A stretch of DNA of 64,000 bases from Paenibacillus sp. LS1 (GTDB lineage Bacteria; Bacillota; Bacilli; Paenibacillales; Paenibacillaceae), in NCBI RefSeq assembly GCF_026013365.1, contig NZ_JAPDOE010000003.1, forward strand, positions 124,001 to 188,000, read 5' to 3'. Made by a program: the position numbers and the translations under genes. Positions 1 to 8,915 of this stretch are shown here, one piece after another (position 1 is the first letter of the stretch; each line of letters starts with the position of its first letter). The notes under the pieces are model-generated. The model was not told where the DNA came from and searched no databases. It worked only from the letters and a program-made list of their open reading frames with translations.

Positions 1-1765
1 AGACGAGCCGGATGCTGCGATCTTCAGCAAAGCGGATCTTACGTTCAACGGTGCAGGTCAGTTGACCGTCACAGGTAACTATAATGAAGGTATTACGAGC
101 AAGGATGATCTGAAAATCATTAGTGGTAGCATCAGCGTCAAAGCAGCCGATGACGGGATCAAAGGTAAAGATATGGTCGCCATTCAAGCGGGCACCATTA
201 CCATTGAAGCCAAAGGTGACGGTATTAAATCAACTAATGACACAGATACCACCAAAGGTTACGTTGCTATCGCAGGAGGTACCTTCGATATCCAAAGTGG
301 CAATGATGGTATTCAGGCTGAAACTGCACTCGTTACGGATGGCGGCACATACAACATTGTAACGGGCGGCGGTAGCGCCAATGCACCAGCTAAAGTAGAA
401 GAAGGTCCGTTTGGCGGCGGTGGCGGTGGATGGGGTGGCGGCACACCACCAACCGATATGGGAACACCACCGGATGGCGAACCTCCTGCAGACATGCCAG
501 AGATGCCTACTAACAGCGGTACGAATGCAGGGGCTAATACGAACGGCGCAGCGGCATCCAACTCTGCCAACACAACAACAACAACAACGGATAACAATGC
601 CGATGCGGACACAGCAACAACAGCAACCGAGTCCACAAGTGCCAAAGCACTCAAGGCAGGTACAGATCTTACGGTTAATGGTGGTACGTATACCATTGAT
701 TCCATGGATGATTCCTTGCACAGCAACAATAACGTGACAGTCAATGACGGAACATTCAACATTGAATCCGGTGATGATGGCATTCATGCCGATCAGGCCC
801 TGACGATTAACGGCGGAACCATCAAGATTGCGAAGAGCTATGAAGGACTTGAAGGTGCAATCATCACCCTGAACGATGGGGATGTAGATGTAACGGCATC
901 CGATGATGGCGTAAATGCTGCAGGTGGCGAGACGGAAACAGCTGCGAATATAGCGGCAAGTACAGATAGCGCTACTACAGCAACCGATGCAACTACGACA
1001 TCTAACATCTCTGTAACCGAAACGACAGGTAAAACATCAACTACCGATCAGGCATCCCAGGGTACAACTGCTACTCAGCAAGGACGTGGGCCGGGCGGTA
1101 TGGGAGCAGCAGCGAGCAATAACGAGTTCCACATTAACGGCGGTACACTCACCGTGAACGCAGGTGGTGACGGACTGGATTCCAATGGTTCCATCAACAT
1201 GACTGGCGGAACGGTTATTGTGAACGGACCGACGGATAACGGTAACGGAGCATTGGATTATGACGGTACATTTGAAATCAGCGGTGGATACCTCGTGGCT
1301 GCCGGAAGCTCTGGTATGGCACAAGGAACATCCGATGCGTCTACGCAAAATACCATTGTGATGACATTCCCTGCAACGCAAAAAGCTGGAACACTTGTAC
1401 ATGTACAAGACAGCGAAGGTAATAACATTCTGACATTCGCTCCGGCAAAAGAGTATCAAACCGTAGTTGTCAGCTCCCCGGATCTGAAAAAAGATGGCTC
1501 CTATGTGATCTACTCCGGTGGTACGTCTACAGGTAAAACAGTGGATGGACTCTACACAGACGGTACCTACAGTGGCGGAACTCAAGTGGTTGCATTCCAA
1601 TCGACCAGTAATGTGACTTGGGTGAATGAATCGGGTGTAACCACAGCCAATACAGGTATGGGCGGTCCTGGTGGCGGTGGACAAGGCGGATTCGGAGGCG
1701 GCAGAAACAGATCGCAATCCGGTACAACATCCGGCAGCACAGGCACTACCGATTCTGCAAAATAA
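1..1765 (+). CDS. Secreted carbohydrate-binding beta-helix-like protein, 5' end missing
   Basis: The frame is open from base 2, so the true start lies left of the window; about 587 codons are visible. The product is built from recurring short units of the type GGT-hydrophobic-x-I-x-(S/A)-x-x-D-G-I/L, for example around IQSGNDGIQAE, IESGDDGIHAD and VNAGGDGLDSN, which suggests a right-handed beta-helix. This resembles the carbohydrate-binding-domain (DUF4353-type) proteins of Firmicutes. Between repeats are disordered Gly/Pro- and Thr/Ser/Ala-rich linkers (a run of Gly near residue 140, Thr runs near 190 and 330), and the tail is Gly/Ser/Thr-rich. No membrane anchor or sortase motif is seen at the C-terminus. 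A strong terminator follows. Family assignment is fairly safe; ligand and role are unknown. Confidence 0.75.
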   Translation, partial: DEPDAAIFSKADLTFNGAGQLTVTGNYNEGITSKDDLKIISGSISVKAADDGIKGKDMVAIQAGTITIEAKGDGIKSTNDTDTTKGYVAIAGGTFDIQSGNDGIQAETALVTDGGTYNIVTGGGSANAPAKVEEGPFGGGGGGWGGGTPPTDMGTPPDGEPPADMPEMPTNSGTNAGANTNGAAASNSANTTTTTTDNNADADTATTATESTSAKALKAGTDLTVNGGTYTIDSMDDSLHSNNNVTVNDGTFNIESGDDGIHADQALTINGGTIKIAKSYEGLEGAIITLNDGDVDVTASDDGVNAAGGETETAANIAASTDSATTATDATTTSNISVTETTGKTSTTDQASQGTTATQQGRGPGGMGAAASNNEFHINGGTLTVNAGGDGLDSNGSINMTGGTVIVNGPTDNGNGALDYDGTFEISGGYLVAAGSSGMAQGTSDASTQNTIVMTFPATQKAGTLVHVQDSEGNNILTFAPAKEYQTVVVSSPDLKKDGSYVIYSGGTSTGKTVDGLYTDGTYSGGTQVVAFQSTSNVTWVNESGVTTANTGMGGPGGGGQGGFGGGRNRSQSGTTSGSTGTTDSAK

Positions 1766-1795
1766 TCATGATTTGTAGTTAAGTGTATAATTAGA

Positions 1796-1853
1796 AGCAC
1801 TAGATCCCGAAATCACGATAACAGTGAATTCGGGACCTAGTGCTTTCATTTTT
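1796..1853 (+). terminator. Rho-independent terminator
   Basis: A 16-bp stem with one mismatch (1796-1811 with 1829-1844) is followed by a T-rich tract. It lies 30 bp after the stop of the beta-helix gene and faces the convergent MFS gene. Confidence 0.85.
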
Positions 1854-1875
1854 CAGGAAGAACAGGAGTAACTGT

Positions 1876-3285
1876 TCATGCGTTCCTTTTATTTGTAAGA
1901 TACAAACTAGGAATTAGAATAATTACGAGAATAACGCTGGATAATAGAAATCCGGCATGGTACCCCTTCAACTCATTTATGACCGTTGGTTGCAACCCTT
2001 GTATGACCGTTGCAACCACCGTCGCGATAATAGCTGAGCCAAAGCTTGAACCAAGATTCTCAATCATATTAATGCCCACACTCGCTTCAGGGAGCTGTGT
2101 GCTATCAAGCCCAGTGTATGCTTCACTTGTTAACGGCAGACTAATCCCTCCAATACTCGCACCACGAATGAACAATATAACGGAAATCCAGATCATACTT
2201 GTTTTATCAGAGATGAAAATAAGCGGAATTGAACCAATGAGAGAAAGAAATAAACTGACGATCACTACATATTTGGGTCCAATTTTATCAATCATTTTTC
2301 CAAGTAAAGGCCGAGTAACAAGCATCCCAACCCCTTGGGGGATAAGAGCAACTGCTGTTTCAATCGCCGTAAAATGGCGAAAGTTTTGAAAGAATAGCGG
2401 GAGGATTAACATCGGGCCCATAAGAGCAATATTTGCCATAAACAAGCCGGCACTTGAAGCAGCAAAACTTTTATAAGTAAACAAACTCATGGGCAGGACC
2501 GTTTGATTCTTGCGAATGAGATTATAAGCCATATATATGACAGCCAAACCCACACCAATACCCACCCATAAGATCGTTTCATTATTGTTAAACGTAGCAT
2601 GTTCCGCAGCTCTCGTTATCCCGTAGATTAAAGCCCCGCTCATGGAAGACAAATTAATAATGCCAAACAGATCAAGCTTATTCTCTTTGTTGAAAGGTTC
2701 AAAGTCAGGAATTGTTTTCATCATTACTGGCGCAGCGATCAACACGATGAACACGTTAATGAAGAAAATCCATTGCCAGGATGCCCCCTGAACGATGAAT
2801 CCTCCAAGGACTGGACCCAGAATAGGGCCGAAGATCATAGGCGTACTTACGATGGCCATCACTTTTCCCAAGTGATCTTTCCCTGCCGTTTTCACCAAGA
2901 GGGTAAACATGAGGGTCGTAATCACCCCTGCGCTGAACCCTTGAAGTAAACGAAAGAAGATAAAACTCGAAATGTTCCAGCTAACACCTACTAAAATAGA
3001 AATCACTCCAAATAGGATAACAGCACCAATGAAAATCTTCTTGCTATTAAACTTGTTCATAAGCCAACCGGAGATGGGAACTGCCATGGCAAGAGCCAGA
3101 ACATATCCTGTAATGGCCCATTGAATAATATTTAAGGTTGTATTGAAATCATGTGTTAATTGATCTATGGCAATATTCACCATGGTAGAGTCAAGCATAG
3201 GTGCAATGGCTCCAAGAGCTATAGCCCAGGCTGCAATGAGCACCTCTTTGGGTAATTCAGTGGTTTTGACGTTTTCTTTAGTCAT
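1876..3285 (-). CDS. MFS multidrug exporter, DHA2 (EmrB/QacA) family
   Basis: A 469-residue integral membrane protein with the 14-helix DHA2 organisation. Helix 1 carries the family signature around LDSTMVNIA (residues 31-39), followed by motif A-like and motif C-like segments (GPILGPVLGGF near residue 155). Family members expel lipophilic drugs or cations by proton antiport. The gene has its own consensus promoter (TTGACA, 17 bp, TACATT at 3327-3355) and a MarR regulator immediately upstream on the same strand, separated by a terminator. A pair of direct repeats over the promoter suggests MarR repression. Substrate cannot be told from sequence. Confidence 0.88.
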   Translation of the reverse strand: MTKENVKTTELPKEVLIAAWAIALGAIAPMLDSTMVNIAIDQLTHDFNTTLNIIQWAITGYVLALAMAVPISGWLMNKFNSKKIFIGAVILFGVISILVGVSWNISSFIFFRLLQGFSAGVITTLMFTLLVKTAGKDHLGKVMAIVSTPMIFGPILGPVLGGFIVQGASWQWIFFINVFIVLIAAPVMMKTIPDFEPFNKENKLDLFGIINLSSMSGALIYGITRAAEHATFNNNETILWVGIGVGLAVIYMAYNLIRKNQTVLPMSLFTYKSFAASSAGLFMANIALMGPMLILPLFFQNFRHFTAIETAVALIPQGVGMLVTRPLLGKMIDKIGPKYVVIVSLFLSLIGSIPLIFISDKTSMIWISVILFIRGASIGGISLPLTSEAYTGLDSTQLPEASVGINMIENLGSSFGSAIIATVVATVIQGLQPTVINELKGYHAGFLLSSVILVIILIPSLYLTNKRNA

Positions 3286-3326
3286 ATGTGTCTCCTCTTT
3301 GTATTATTGTTTCCTTTTCAACAAAA

Positions 3327-3355
3327 AATGTAACTCTTTTTTGTTTCCTTGTCAA
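3327..3355 (-). promoter_or_regulatory. Sigma-A-type promoter of the MFS exporter
   Basis: Reading leftwards, TTGACA (3355-3350) is followed by exactly 17 bp and TACATT (3332-3327), about 40 bp before the exporter start. Ten-bp direct repeats AAGGAAACAA lie at 3341-3350, just after the -35 box, and at 3307-3316, downstream of the -10. They are candidate operator half-sites for the neighbouring MarR protein. Confidence 0.72.
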
Positions 3356-3371
3356 TAATAATTATTCAAAT

Positions 3372-3413
3372 AAAAAAGCAACCTACCCTCGATTAGAGTA
3401 GGTTGCTTTTTGT
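3372..3413 (-). terminator. Terminator of the MarR gene
   Basis: A perfect 10-bp stem (3377-3386 with 3398-3407) is flanked by A and T tracts on both sides. It separates the MarR gene from the exporter on the same strand and could work in both directions. Confidence 0.85.
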
Positions 3414-3439
3414 ATTCCCCTTCCATTACACACATCTAT

Positions 3440-3904
3440 CTAAATGTCCAAACCCTGTTTCTTTATCTCTGCGTCCAAATGTTTGCTGTATTTCTCCATA
3501 AACCTGAGCATTCCATCTAATTGCGCTTCGGTTACCTGCTCAAACACAGCCTGATCCCGCTTTTGAAATTCTTGGTGAAGTTCCTCGTGAATACCGAATA
3601 CAACAGTCCCTTTCTCGGCCAGTCTGAAATAGACTTCTTTCTTGTTCTCCGGCTTCTGGTAGACTTCGATCAATTTTTTTTCGATAAGTTTCTTCGTCAA
3701 TTTACTTATGGCACCCTTGGTCATATACAGCGACTCTGCAAGCTTTGTCACATTGGGATCGATATTCTTTCCAATATATTCAATGCAATGAACTTCGGAA
3801 GACTTATAACCACGAAGACTGGCTTCCATCTTCGACTTGTTAATCCAGACCAGTTTATTAAATAATTCTCTGAAATGATCAGTCACTTGTTCTTGTTTAT
3901 TCAT
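3440..3904 (-). CDS. MarR family transcriptional regulator
   Basis: A 154-residue winged-helix regulator, with DNA-binding helices around residues 50-90 (VTKLAESLYMTKGAISKLTKKL) and a wing with charged turn (PENKKEVYFRLAEKG). The longer frame would add 50 residues of unconvincing sequence that overlap the next gene, so the internal ATG was chosen; GGGGTG lies 12 bp upstream. MarR proteins usually repress a neighbouring exporter and release DNA on binding an aromatic ligand. The MFS exporter just downstream is the likely target (inference). Confidence 0.85.
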   Translation of the reverse strand: MNKQEQVTDHFRELFNKLVWINKSKMEASLRGYKSSEVHCIEYIGKNIDPNVTKLAESLYMTKGAISKLTKKLIEKKLIEVYQKPENKKEVYFRLAEKGTVVFGIHEELHQEFQKRDQAVFEQVTEAQLDGMLRFMEKYSKHLDAEIKKQGLDI

Positions 3905-4008
3905 AGCTATATACACCCCACGTGAGTTATAACATGCATTGAACGAAAGCAGAAACATGAGGGTCTCATTCCTCCGGTTTCTCCTGTCTCCAATCATAAG
4001 CTTCTTCA

Positions 4009-4587
4009 TCAAAAAGCATACACATACACCTTGGTACGCAGGGCATCCCGGCATGTTATTGTGCGTAGCGGTTCCTTGCCCGGCAGGGCAAAACAGACGC
4101 TAATCACCCTGGCACCCGGCGGAAGCTCCCGACTGAACTTGTCCAGAAGTCGGGTCATCGCTCCCGGAAACAGATAACAGATCACACAATCCGCATGTTC
4201 ATAGGAACTGATGTAGATATCCCCGCGCATGAAGCGCAGTCTGCCCTTGAGAGAGTGCTGTTTCCCCTTGGCTCGACGTAAGCGAACACTGAGATAAGCA
4301 ATTATCTGGGAAGACCATAAGGGGATTCTCGAATTCTCAATCCCGGTCAGCCGTTTACCAGGACAATGCCTTACAATATCCAGTCCCAGCGTGCCCCACC
4401 CGGAACCCGCTTCAAGCACATCGCCGTACCCCGGAATACGGTTTACCTCTTGAATGACCACCTGCCTGACGCGGCCGGATGTAGGCATCGGGGAAATCCC
4501 GTTTTTCCAACTGACAAGTACGATGGATATGACACATATCAATGTCACCACAGCAATCAGCCATGGAATTAGATGAACGATGAACAT
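4009..4587 (-). CDS. Membrane-anchored class I SAM-dependent methyltransferase
   Basis: A 192-residue protein with one N-terminal transmembrane segment (residues 5-26) and a compact Rossmann-type methyltransferase fold. Motif I is VLEAGSGWGTLG (residues 57-68); a later acidic residue in GIENSR fits ribose binding, and ADCVICYLFP fits motif IV. The substrate is unknown. It follows the FHA/winged-helix gene by 26 bp on the same strand, so the two are probably co-transcribed. Family is clear, role is not. Confidence 0.75.
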   Translation of the reverse strand: MFIVHLIPWLIAVVTLICVISIVLVSWKNGISPMPTSGRVRQVVIQEVNRIPGYGDVLEAGSGWGTLGLDIVRHCPGKRLTGIENSRIPLWSSQIIAYLSVRLRRAKGKQHSLKGRLRFMRGDIYISSYEHADCVICYLFPGAMTRLLDKFSRELPPGARVISVCFALPGKEPLRTITCRDALRTKVYVYAF

Positions 4588-4613
4588 AGCATCATCCCTT
4601 TGTCATCACGCAT

Positions 4614-5285
4614 TCATTCGGGCACATGAGACTTCATGTATACCCCTTTTTTGTACACAGACTTAATCGTAAAATGTACACCCAGCTTGCGATTCGTCCG
4701 GTAGATAAGCGAGTTAATCTCGTCGATCCCTACCGCTTCACTCTCCAGCATACTACGCTCTGGCCACACCTGAGCCACAATTTGTTCCCTTGTCACAAAG
4801 TGGTCCAGTTGACTATACAGCAGCTTGAACAGCTGATACTCCTTCTTGGACAGCGGAATCTCCACTTCACCGATCTGTACGGTTTGCAGGTGATCCTGTA
4901 AACGCACACCCTCACCCAACAGATCCGACAGACGATATTCCCTTGTCTCTCCAAGGTCACCTTCCGTGCGAAGCTGGATCAGGCCATTGACCAACGTCAG
5001 GCTGTCTCCCTCGCCAAACGGATATTTCTCATAAGGAACGAGGCGCTGCCCGTTCAGTTCGGTTCCATTTTTGCTATCTAGATCCTCGATCCATAGCTGT
5101 TGCTGTACATCATAATGAATGCGGCAATGCCGCTTCGATATCATCTGATTATAAACAGACAAGTCCAATTCACTTCCGCCTGTGTAACGTCCCACCGTAA
5201 TGGAGCGACCTTGGCTTACATAAGCGAACGAGCCGTCACTTTCCTGTCCTGGCGTACGAATGACGATTTTTGCCGTCTCCCGCAT
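4614..5285 (-). CDS. FHA domain fused to OmpR-type winged-helix DNA-binding domain
   Basis: A 223-residue protein. Residues about 25-100 form a forkhead-associated domain, with VGR near the start, SKRHCRI (phosphothreonine-pocket Ser, Arg and His) and DLDSKNGTELNG, the hallmark turn. Residues about 125-220 form a Trans_reg_C winged helix (EIPLSKKEYQLFKLL, then VWPERS and the INSLIYRTNRKLG recognition region). There is no receiver domain, so it is not an ordinary response regulator; the FHA domain suggests control by a Ser/Thr kinase. It is first in a two-gene operon with the methyltransferase. Confidence 0.8.
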   Translation of the reverse strand: MRETAKIVIRTPGQESDGSFAYVSQGRSITVGRYTGGSELDLSVYNQMISKRHCRIHYDVQQQLWIEDLDSKNGTELNGQRLVPYEKYPFGEGDSLTLVNGLIQLRTEGDLGETREYRLSDLLGEGVRLQDHLQTVQIGEVEIPLSKKEYQLFKLLYSQLDHFVTREQIVAQVWPERSMLESEAVGIDEINSLIYRTNRKLGVHFTIKSVYKKGVYMKSHVPE

Positions 5286-5330
5286 ATTATTCTCCCACCT
5301 TCAACGATCACTCGATCTCTATAAGAGGTT

Positions 5331-5377
5331 GTTCAAAAAGCCCATCTTCTCGGTACTGAAAACCGGTCTTTTTGAAC
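5331..5377. repeat. Inverted-repeat hairpin upstream of the FHA gene
   Basis: Arms GTTCAAAAAG (5331-5340) and CTTTTTGAAC (5368-5377) are perfectly complementary, with a nested CGGT/ACCG stem (5351-5354 with 5362-5365). It lies about 45 bp upstream of the FHA gene start. It resembles dispersed palindromes that I recall from Paenibacillus intergenic regions, but copy number cannot be tested here. Confidence 0.5.
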
Positions 5378-5579
5378 ACGTACTATACACATTTCGTTAA
5401 TAATAATGATAAATTCATCAGATTTGCTCCATTGTTTGCCCCGCTATAGTTCAATATAGTGGTATACAGGAACGATTTATGTTTGGTTCTACTCACTCTA
5501 CTATACCAGACGTTGTGCTTTTTTTCTCATGACGACCGGATGTCTACTTTAGTCCATTCAACAAGAGAGGTACCTTCCA

Positions 5580-5735
5580 ATGAACAAAAAAAACATTTTC
5601 ATATACGTGCTGCTCGCCTTCGCCTTGTCCATGACATTAACCGTGCTCTCCCGTATGAACGATGATGGCGGAGAATCACTGAAAGGCACATCGGCTACCG
5701 AAATTTCATGGTTACAAATGAAGATCCAGCCCTAG
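5580..5735 (+). CDS. Small membrane protein, hypothetical, 51 aa
   Basis: An ATG with GAGAGG nine bases upstream opens a 51-residue frame. It has a Lys-rich start (MNKKN), one hydrophobic segment (residues 5-22) and a short polar tail ending near LQMKIQP. This could be a single-pass membrane peptide or a small exported peptide. A weak hairpin with T-rich tail follows about 80 bp downstream. No family is recognised. It stands alone between two leftward operons. Confidence 0.5.
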   Translation: MNKKNIFIYVLLAFALSMTLTVLSRMNDDGGESLKGTSATEISWLQMKIQP

Positions 5736-5814
5736 TCTACTCTATTATAACGTGATCTCCGCACAAAACGTTTCACGAATGTCATATTAGGCTGAGCCAT
5801 AGACTCACATCAAT

Positions 5815-5860
5815 AAGGCCCCAGATTGCTGTTCACAGCAGCCCGGAGCCTCATTTTAAT
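5815..5860 (+). terminator. Possible terminator after the 51-aa gene
   Basis: An imperfect stem (AGGCCCCAGATTGCTG with CAGCAGCCCGGAGCCT, tetraloop) is followed by CATTTTAAT. It may serve the small rightward gene. Confidence 0.45.
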
Positions 5861-5973
5861 CCAAAGAATCTATATTACACGATAGATCGTCTATGCGTTT
5901 GAACAACACAGATAACGACTTATTTGCCTAATCGAAGCGAAGTCGACAGTGGACACCCCCACAAACACTCAGG

Positions 5974-6084
5974 TCAACGCCGCTTCTTTCTCACGTCGAA
6001 TTTCCTCCACACATACACGATAAGAGCTACAGGGCCAGCAAGCCATAACAGTTGCCAAAGCATGATTTTCAGGTCAAATCCCAC
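5974..6084 (-). CDS. Small single-pass membrane protein, 36 aa
   Basis: A GTG codon sits seven bases after a strong GGGGAGGG ribosome binding site and opens a 36-codon frame. The product has one hydrophobic helix (LWQLLWLAGPVALIVYVW) and a strongly basic tail (RKKRR), predicting a cytoplasmic C-terminus. It starts 54 bp after the stop of the DUF2339 gene on the same strand and may be translated from the same message. No family is recognised; it could also be the remnant C-terminus of a longer membrane protein. Confidence 0.5.
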   Translation of the reverse strand: MGFDLKIMLWQLLWLAGPVALIVYVWRKFDVRKKRR

Positions 6085-6138
6085 TTCGAATCCCTCCCCA
6101 TATAATCGCAAATGCTACTTCTATCGTTCGTATCCAAG

Positions 6139-8727
6139 TTAGTCTTGTTCTTCCTCAGGCACATTAGGTTCATCGCCAAGCTTCGCTGTCTCTCTGGACT
6201 GTATTTCCTCCATCCGGCTGGACACCTTCTGATACAGGTAAGAGATCCCAAGCAAAAGTACGCCGAAGCTGAAATAGGCAAAGATTTTGCTGCCCGAGGT
6301 AAGCATTCCCACATCATAGAACACCATCTTCCCCGTGGCAAACAACGTTAGGCCAAGGCCCAAACGCCGAATCATCACATATTTTCTACGGAATCCATAG
6401 GCAATATAGAGAATCGCCAGCAGCAGATAGATCAGGCTGAACATCAGCCCCACATCACCCCAATGGAACTGGATCGTCAGGAAGACGGTGATGACCCCTA
6501 GCAGATATACTCCTGCGATAACCGGGTACCATTCAATGCTCTTGAACTGCCCACGGATGCCTGCAATCAGCAGATCCCTTCCTGCAAAGAATACCCCTAC
6601 ATTAAAGATTATTAGCACCAGCAAACCAACAATTTCTGCCGCCGTATGCTGCTGAACTTCCGGCTGAAGCGCCGGCATGGTTAAGGTGACAGCCAGTGCA
6701 ATACAGCAACCAATGGCATGCAGGAAGGTGGTATACCCCTGTACGTATCGATCATGCAGCAGCTTCACCTTGCTCAGTCCATAGGCCAATGCAATTGTGA
6801 GCGCTGCAAACATGAGCAACTTGTAGAACATGTATAACAGGAACGTCCCATCGGCAGCTCTGGTATACAATTCATTCGACTCATACAGCACGTATAACCA
6901 CAGATTCGCAAGTGTCACATACTTGAATCCGTTCAGGAAACCCAGCTCCAGTGCGCTGTAATTGAATCTCTCCCTGGAAGATGAGTTGCTGTGAACTGCC
7001 CAAGCATAATACAGTGTAATAAGCACAGTTCCCAGCGTGATGCTGGAGTATTTTAACATAAAATAAGAACGTTCCCCGATGAAGAATAACGCCAGCAGGT
7101 CATAGTACACGAAAGTGAATAGACATAGGAGCACAATGCCCCATCCGGCACGTTCCACCGATTTGAGCCGTTTCAGATGTCCAAGCGTAACCAGCAGAAC
7201 ACCCTCGATCAACCAGCCCATTGATAACCACTTGGCCCCGAACTGGAACGGAATAATCAGAATGGCGAACGTCAGGGAAGTGACATAAAAGAGTAATATC
7301 GTCTGTTTCTCCTGAGCCATATTGCGCTGGACGAATCGTGCGAGGCCCAGATACACCACGCAGAAGATCAACGCCAGCAAGCCCTGAGCATCATTCCACT
7401 CCGCCACATCAAATAACACGTATAACATCAGACAGCTAATGCTCGTATTCATAGCGAGTAGAGCGAAATCCCACCAGGTTAACTTCATCCGGTGTTTGAA
7501 TGGATATGCCAGCGTAATGCCCAGATATAATGCAAACGTCACTATGGAATACAACATGCCAATCTTCTCACTTGGCGACAGCCATAAGAGGATGAGCATA
7601 GACGGTGTATTAAATAGGAAACTGATATAGTGCACCACCGGCCACCGTTTGCCAAACGAAATGAAAACAATAATGCCGTTTAAGAGCAGCAGATAGATCA
7701 TAGCTACATAGACAGCAGGGCCTTCAAGCCCGAACGAGAACATGTAGGAGAATAACGGAAGATACCCGCCCACCAAACCTAGTGAACAGATGGTCTTCGA
7801 CTGGTATCTCAAGGACAACAATACGGAGATTGCCGATACCAATACAGACAAGCCAAGTCCCGTATATAACCCGATGATATGCAGTAAGAAGTAACTATAG
7901 AAGATGGAGCCGAACAACACGGAGATCCCACCGCCGAGCAGCCCCATTGCAAACGTCTGCCTTTTGCGGCGGAATAGCCACTCTCCTCCAGCAAGCATTA
8001 GCGCACCTAGCAGGAAAAAGGCTCCGCTCTTCATCTCGTCATTAAACCAGGTCGAGTACGAGTATTGGAACGCTGCTCCAACCCCCAGAATGAGGAGCAG
8101 GATGGCAACCTTGTTGATCCAGCTAAGTCCAATCTTCATCTCCATGCGATTCTGCTTGATCCGGCGCTGAATGGTCTCTTCGCTCAAGCCCTCCTCCGCC
8201 ATCTGCTCATATCCACGTTCCATGTGCCCACGCAGAGCCTCTTCTCTCTCCCGGACGGCTCGTCTGTGCGATTCAATGCGCTCATTTACCTCTGCCGCAA
8301 GGTAAGCAATCCTCTCCTTCACCTCGTGAGAATCCTCTTGCAACTCCTGTGCGGCCTGGTTGTACAGCGCGTTTAGATTGGACTTGGTTCGATGTTCATG
8401 GAATGCAATTCGATCATTATGTACCGCTGTTTTCCCTTGAAAATACGTCTCCATCTTCTCCCGGGATACCCGGATCAGATTCAGCTTCTCGTCCAGCATC
8501 TGTTCGGATAACGCCATGCGAAGACGTGCATTCTCTTCTTCCATCTTGCGCGAGCGAAGTTCAAGCTGTTGCAGCTTGAGCTTGTGGGCTTCGTACTGTT
8601 CCTGCAATTGTTCATTCTTAACGATCAGGTCATCGGACTCGTATTCCTGGAGCAGGGCGTTATACTCCTTCGCCAGTTGCTTCTGCTGCTCCTGAACCTG
8701 CCCAAGCCGTTCCTTAAACTCCTTCAT
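6139..8727 (-). CDS. DUF2339 family polytopic membrane protein with N-terminal coiled coil
   Basis: An 862-residue protein. Residues 1-110 are a charged coiled coil rich in Glu, Gln and Lys, continued by another helical stretch to about residue 200. The rest consists of some twenty or more hydrophobic helices in alternating short loops, ending in a charged tail (PNVPEEEQD). This matches the DUF2339 membrane proteins of Bacilli, whose function is not established. It starts at the ATG preceded by AACGGAGGAAACTC. A small membrane peptide gene follows closely. Confidence 0.8.
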   Translation of the reverse strand: MKEFKERLGQVQEQQKQLAKEYNALLQEYESDDLIVKNEQLQEQYEAHKLKLQQLELRSRKMEEENARLRMALSEQMLDEKLNLIRVSREKMETYFQGKTAVHNDRIAFHEHRTKSNLNALYNQAAQELQEDSHEVKERIAYLAAEVNERIESHRRAVREREEALRGHMERGYEQMAEEGLSEETIQRRIKQNRMEMKIGLSWINKVAILLLILGVGAAFQYSYSTWFNDEMKSGAFFLLGALMLAGGEWLFRRKRQTFAMGLLGGGISVLFGSIFYSYFLLHIIGLYTGLGLSVLVSAISVLLSLRYQSKTICSLGLVGGYLPLFSYMFSFGLEGPAVYVAMIYLLLLNGIIVFISFGKRWPVVHYISFLFNTPSMLILLWLSPSEKIGMLYSIVTFALYLGITLAYPFKHRMKLTWWDFALLAMNTSISCLMLYVLFDVAEWNDAQGLLALIFCVVYLGLARFVQRNMAQEKQTILLFYVTSLTFAILIIPFQFGAKWLSMGWLIEGVLLVTLGHLKRLKSVERAGWGIVLLCLFTFVYYDLLALFFIGERSYFMLKYSSITLGTVLITLYYAWAVHSNSSSRERFNYSALELGFLNGFKYVTLANLWLYVLYESNELYTRAADGTFLLYMFYKLLMFAALTIALAYGLSKVKLLHDRYVQGYTTFLHAIGCCIALAVTLTMPALQPEVQQHTAAEIVGLLVLIIFNVGVFFAGRDLLIAGIRGQFKSIEWYPVIAGVYLLGVITVFLTIQFHWGDVGLMFSLIYLLLAILYIAYGFRRKYVMIRRLGLGLTLFATGKMVFYDVGMLTSGSKIFAYFSFGVLLLGISYLYQKVSSRMEEIQSRETAKLGDEPNVPEEEQD

Positions 8728-8848
8728 GAGTTTCCTCCGTTGGTTGATGTTTAATCTTTTCCCTATATTTTACTATATGTATGCCATAAAAAGAGGTTTA
8801 AACATTAGATATATCTGTACAATATTCCATCTGTAGGATTTCAAACGC

Positions 8849-8882
8849 AAAAAAGCCGGGAAGCAACTACTTCTCCCGACTT
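8849..8882 (-). terminator. Terminator of the LCP gene
   Basis: Reading leftwards, a CGGGAGAAG/CTTCCCG stem with a seven-base loop is followed by six T residues, about 30 bp after the LCP-family stop codon. Confidence 0.75.
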
Positions 8883-8915
8883 ATATTCATATGAGCTTTG
8901 CACAAGAATCGATGC

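Noticed and set aside
230..787. Long antisense frames opposite the beta-helix gene
   Set aside because: They are Cys/Val/Pro-rich shadows of a repetitive, low-stop gene, without ribosome binding sites.
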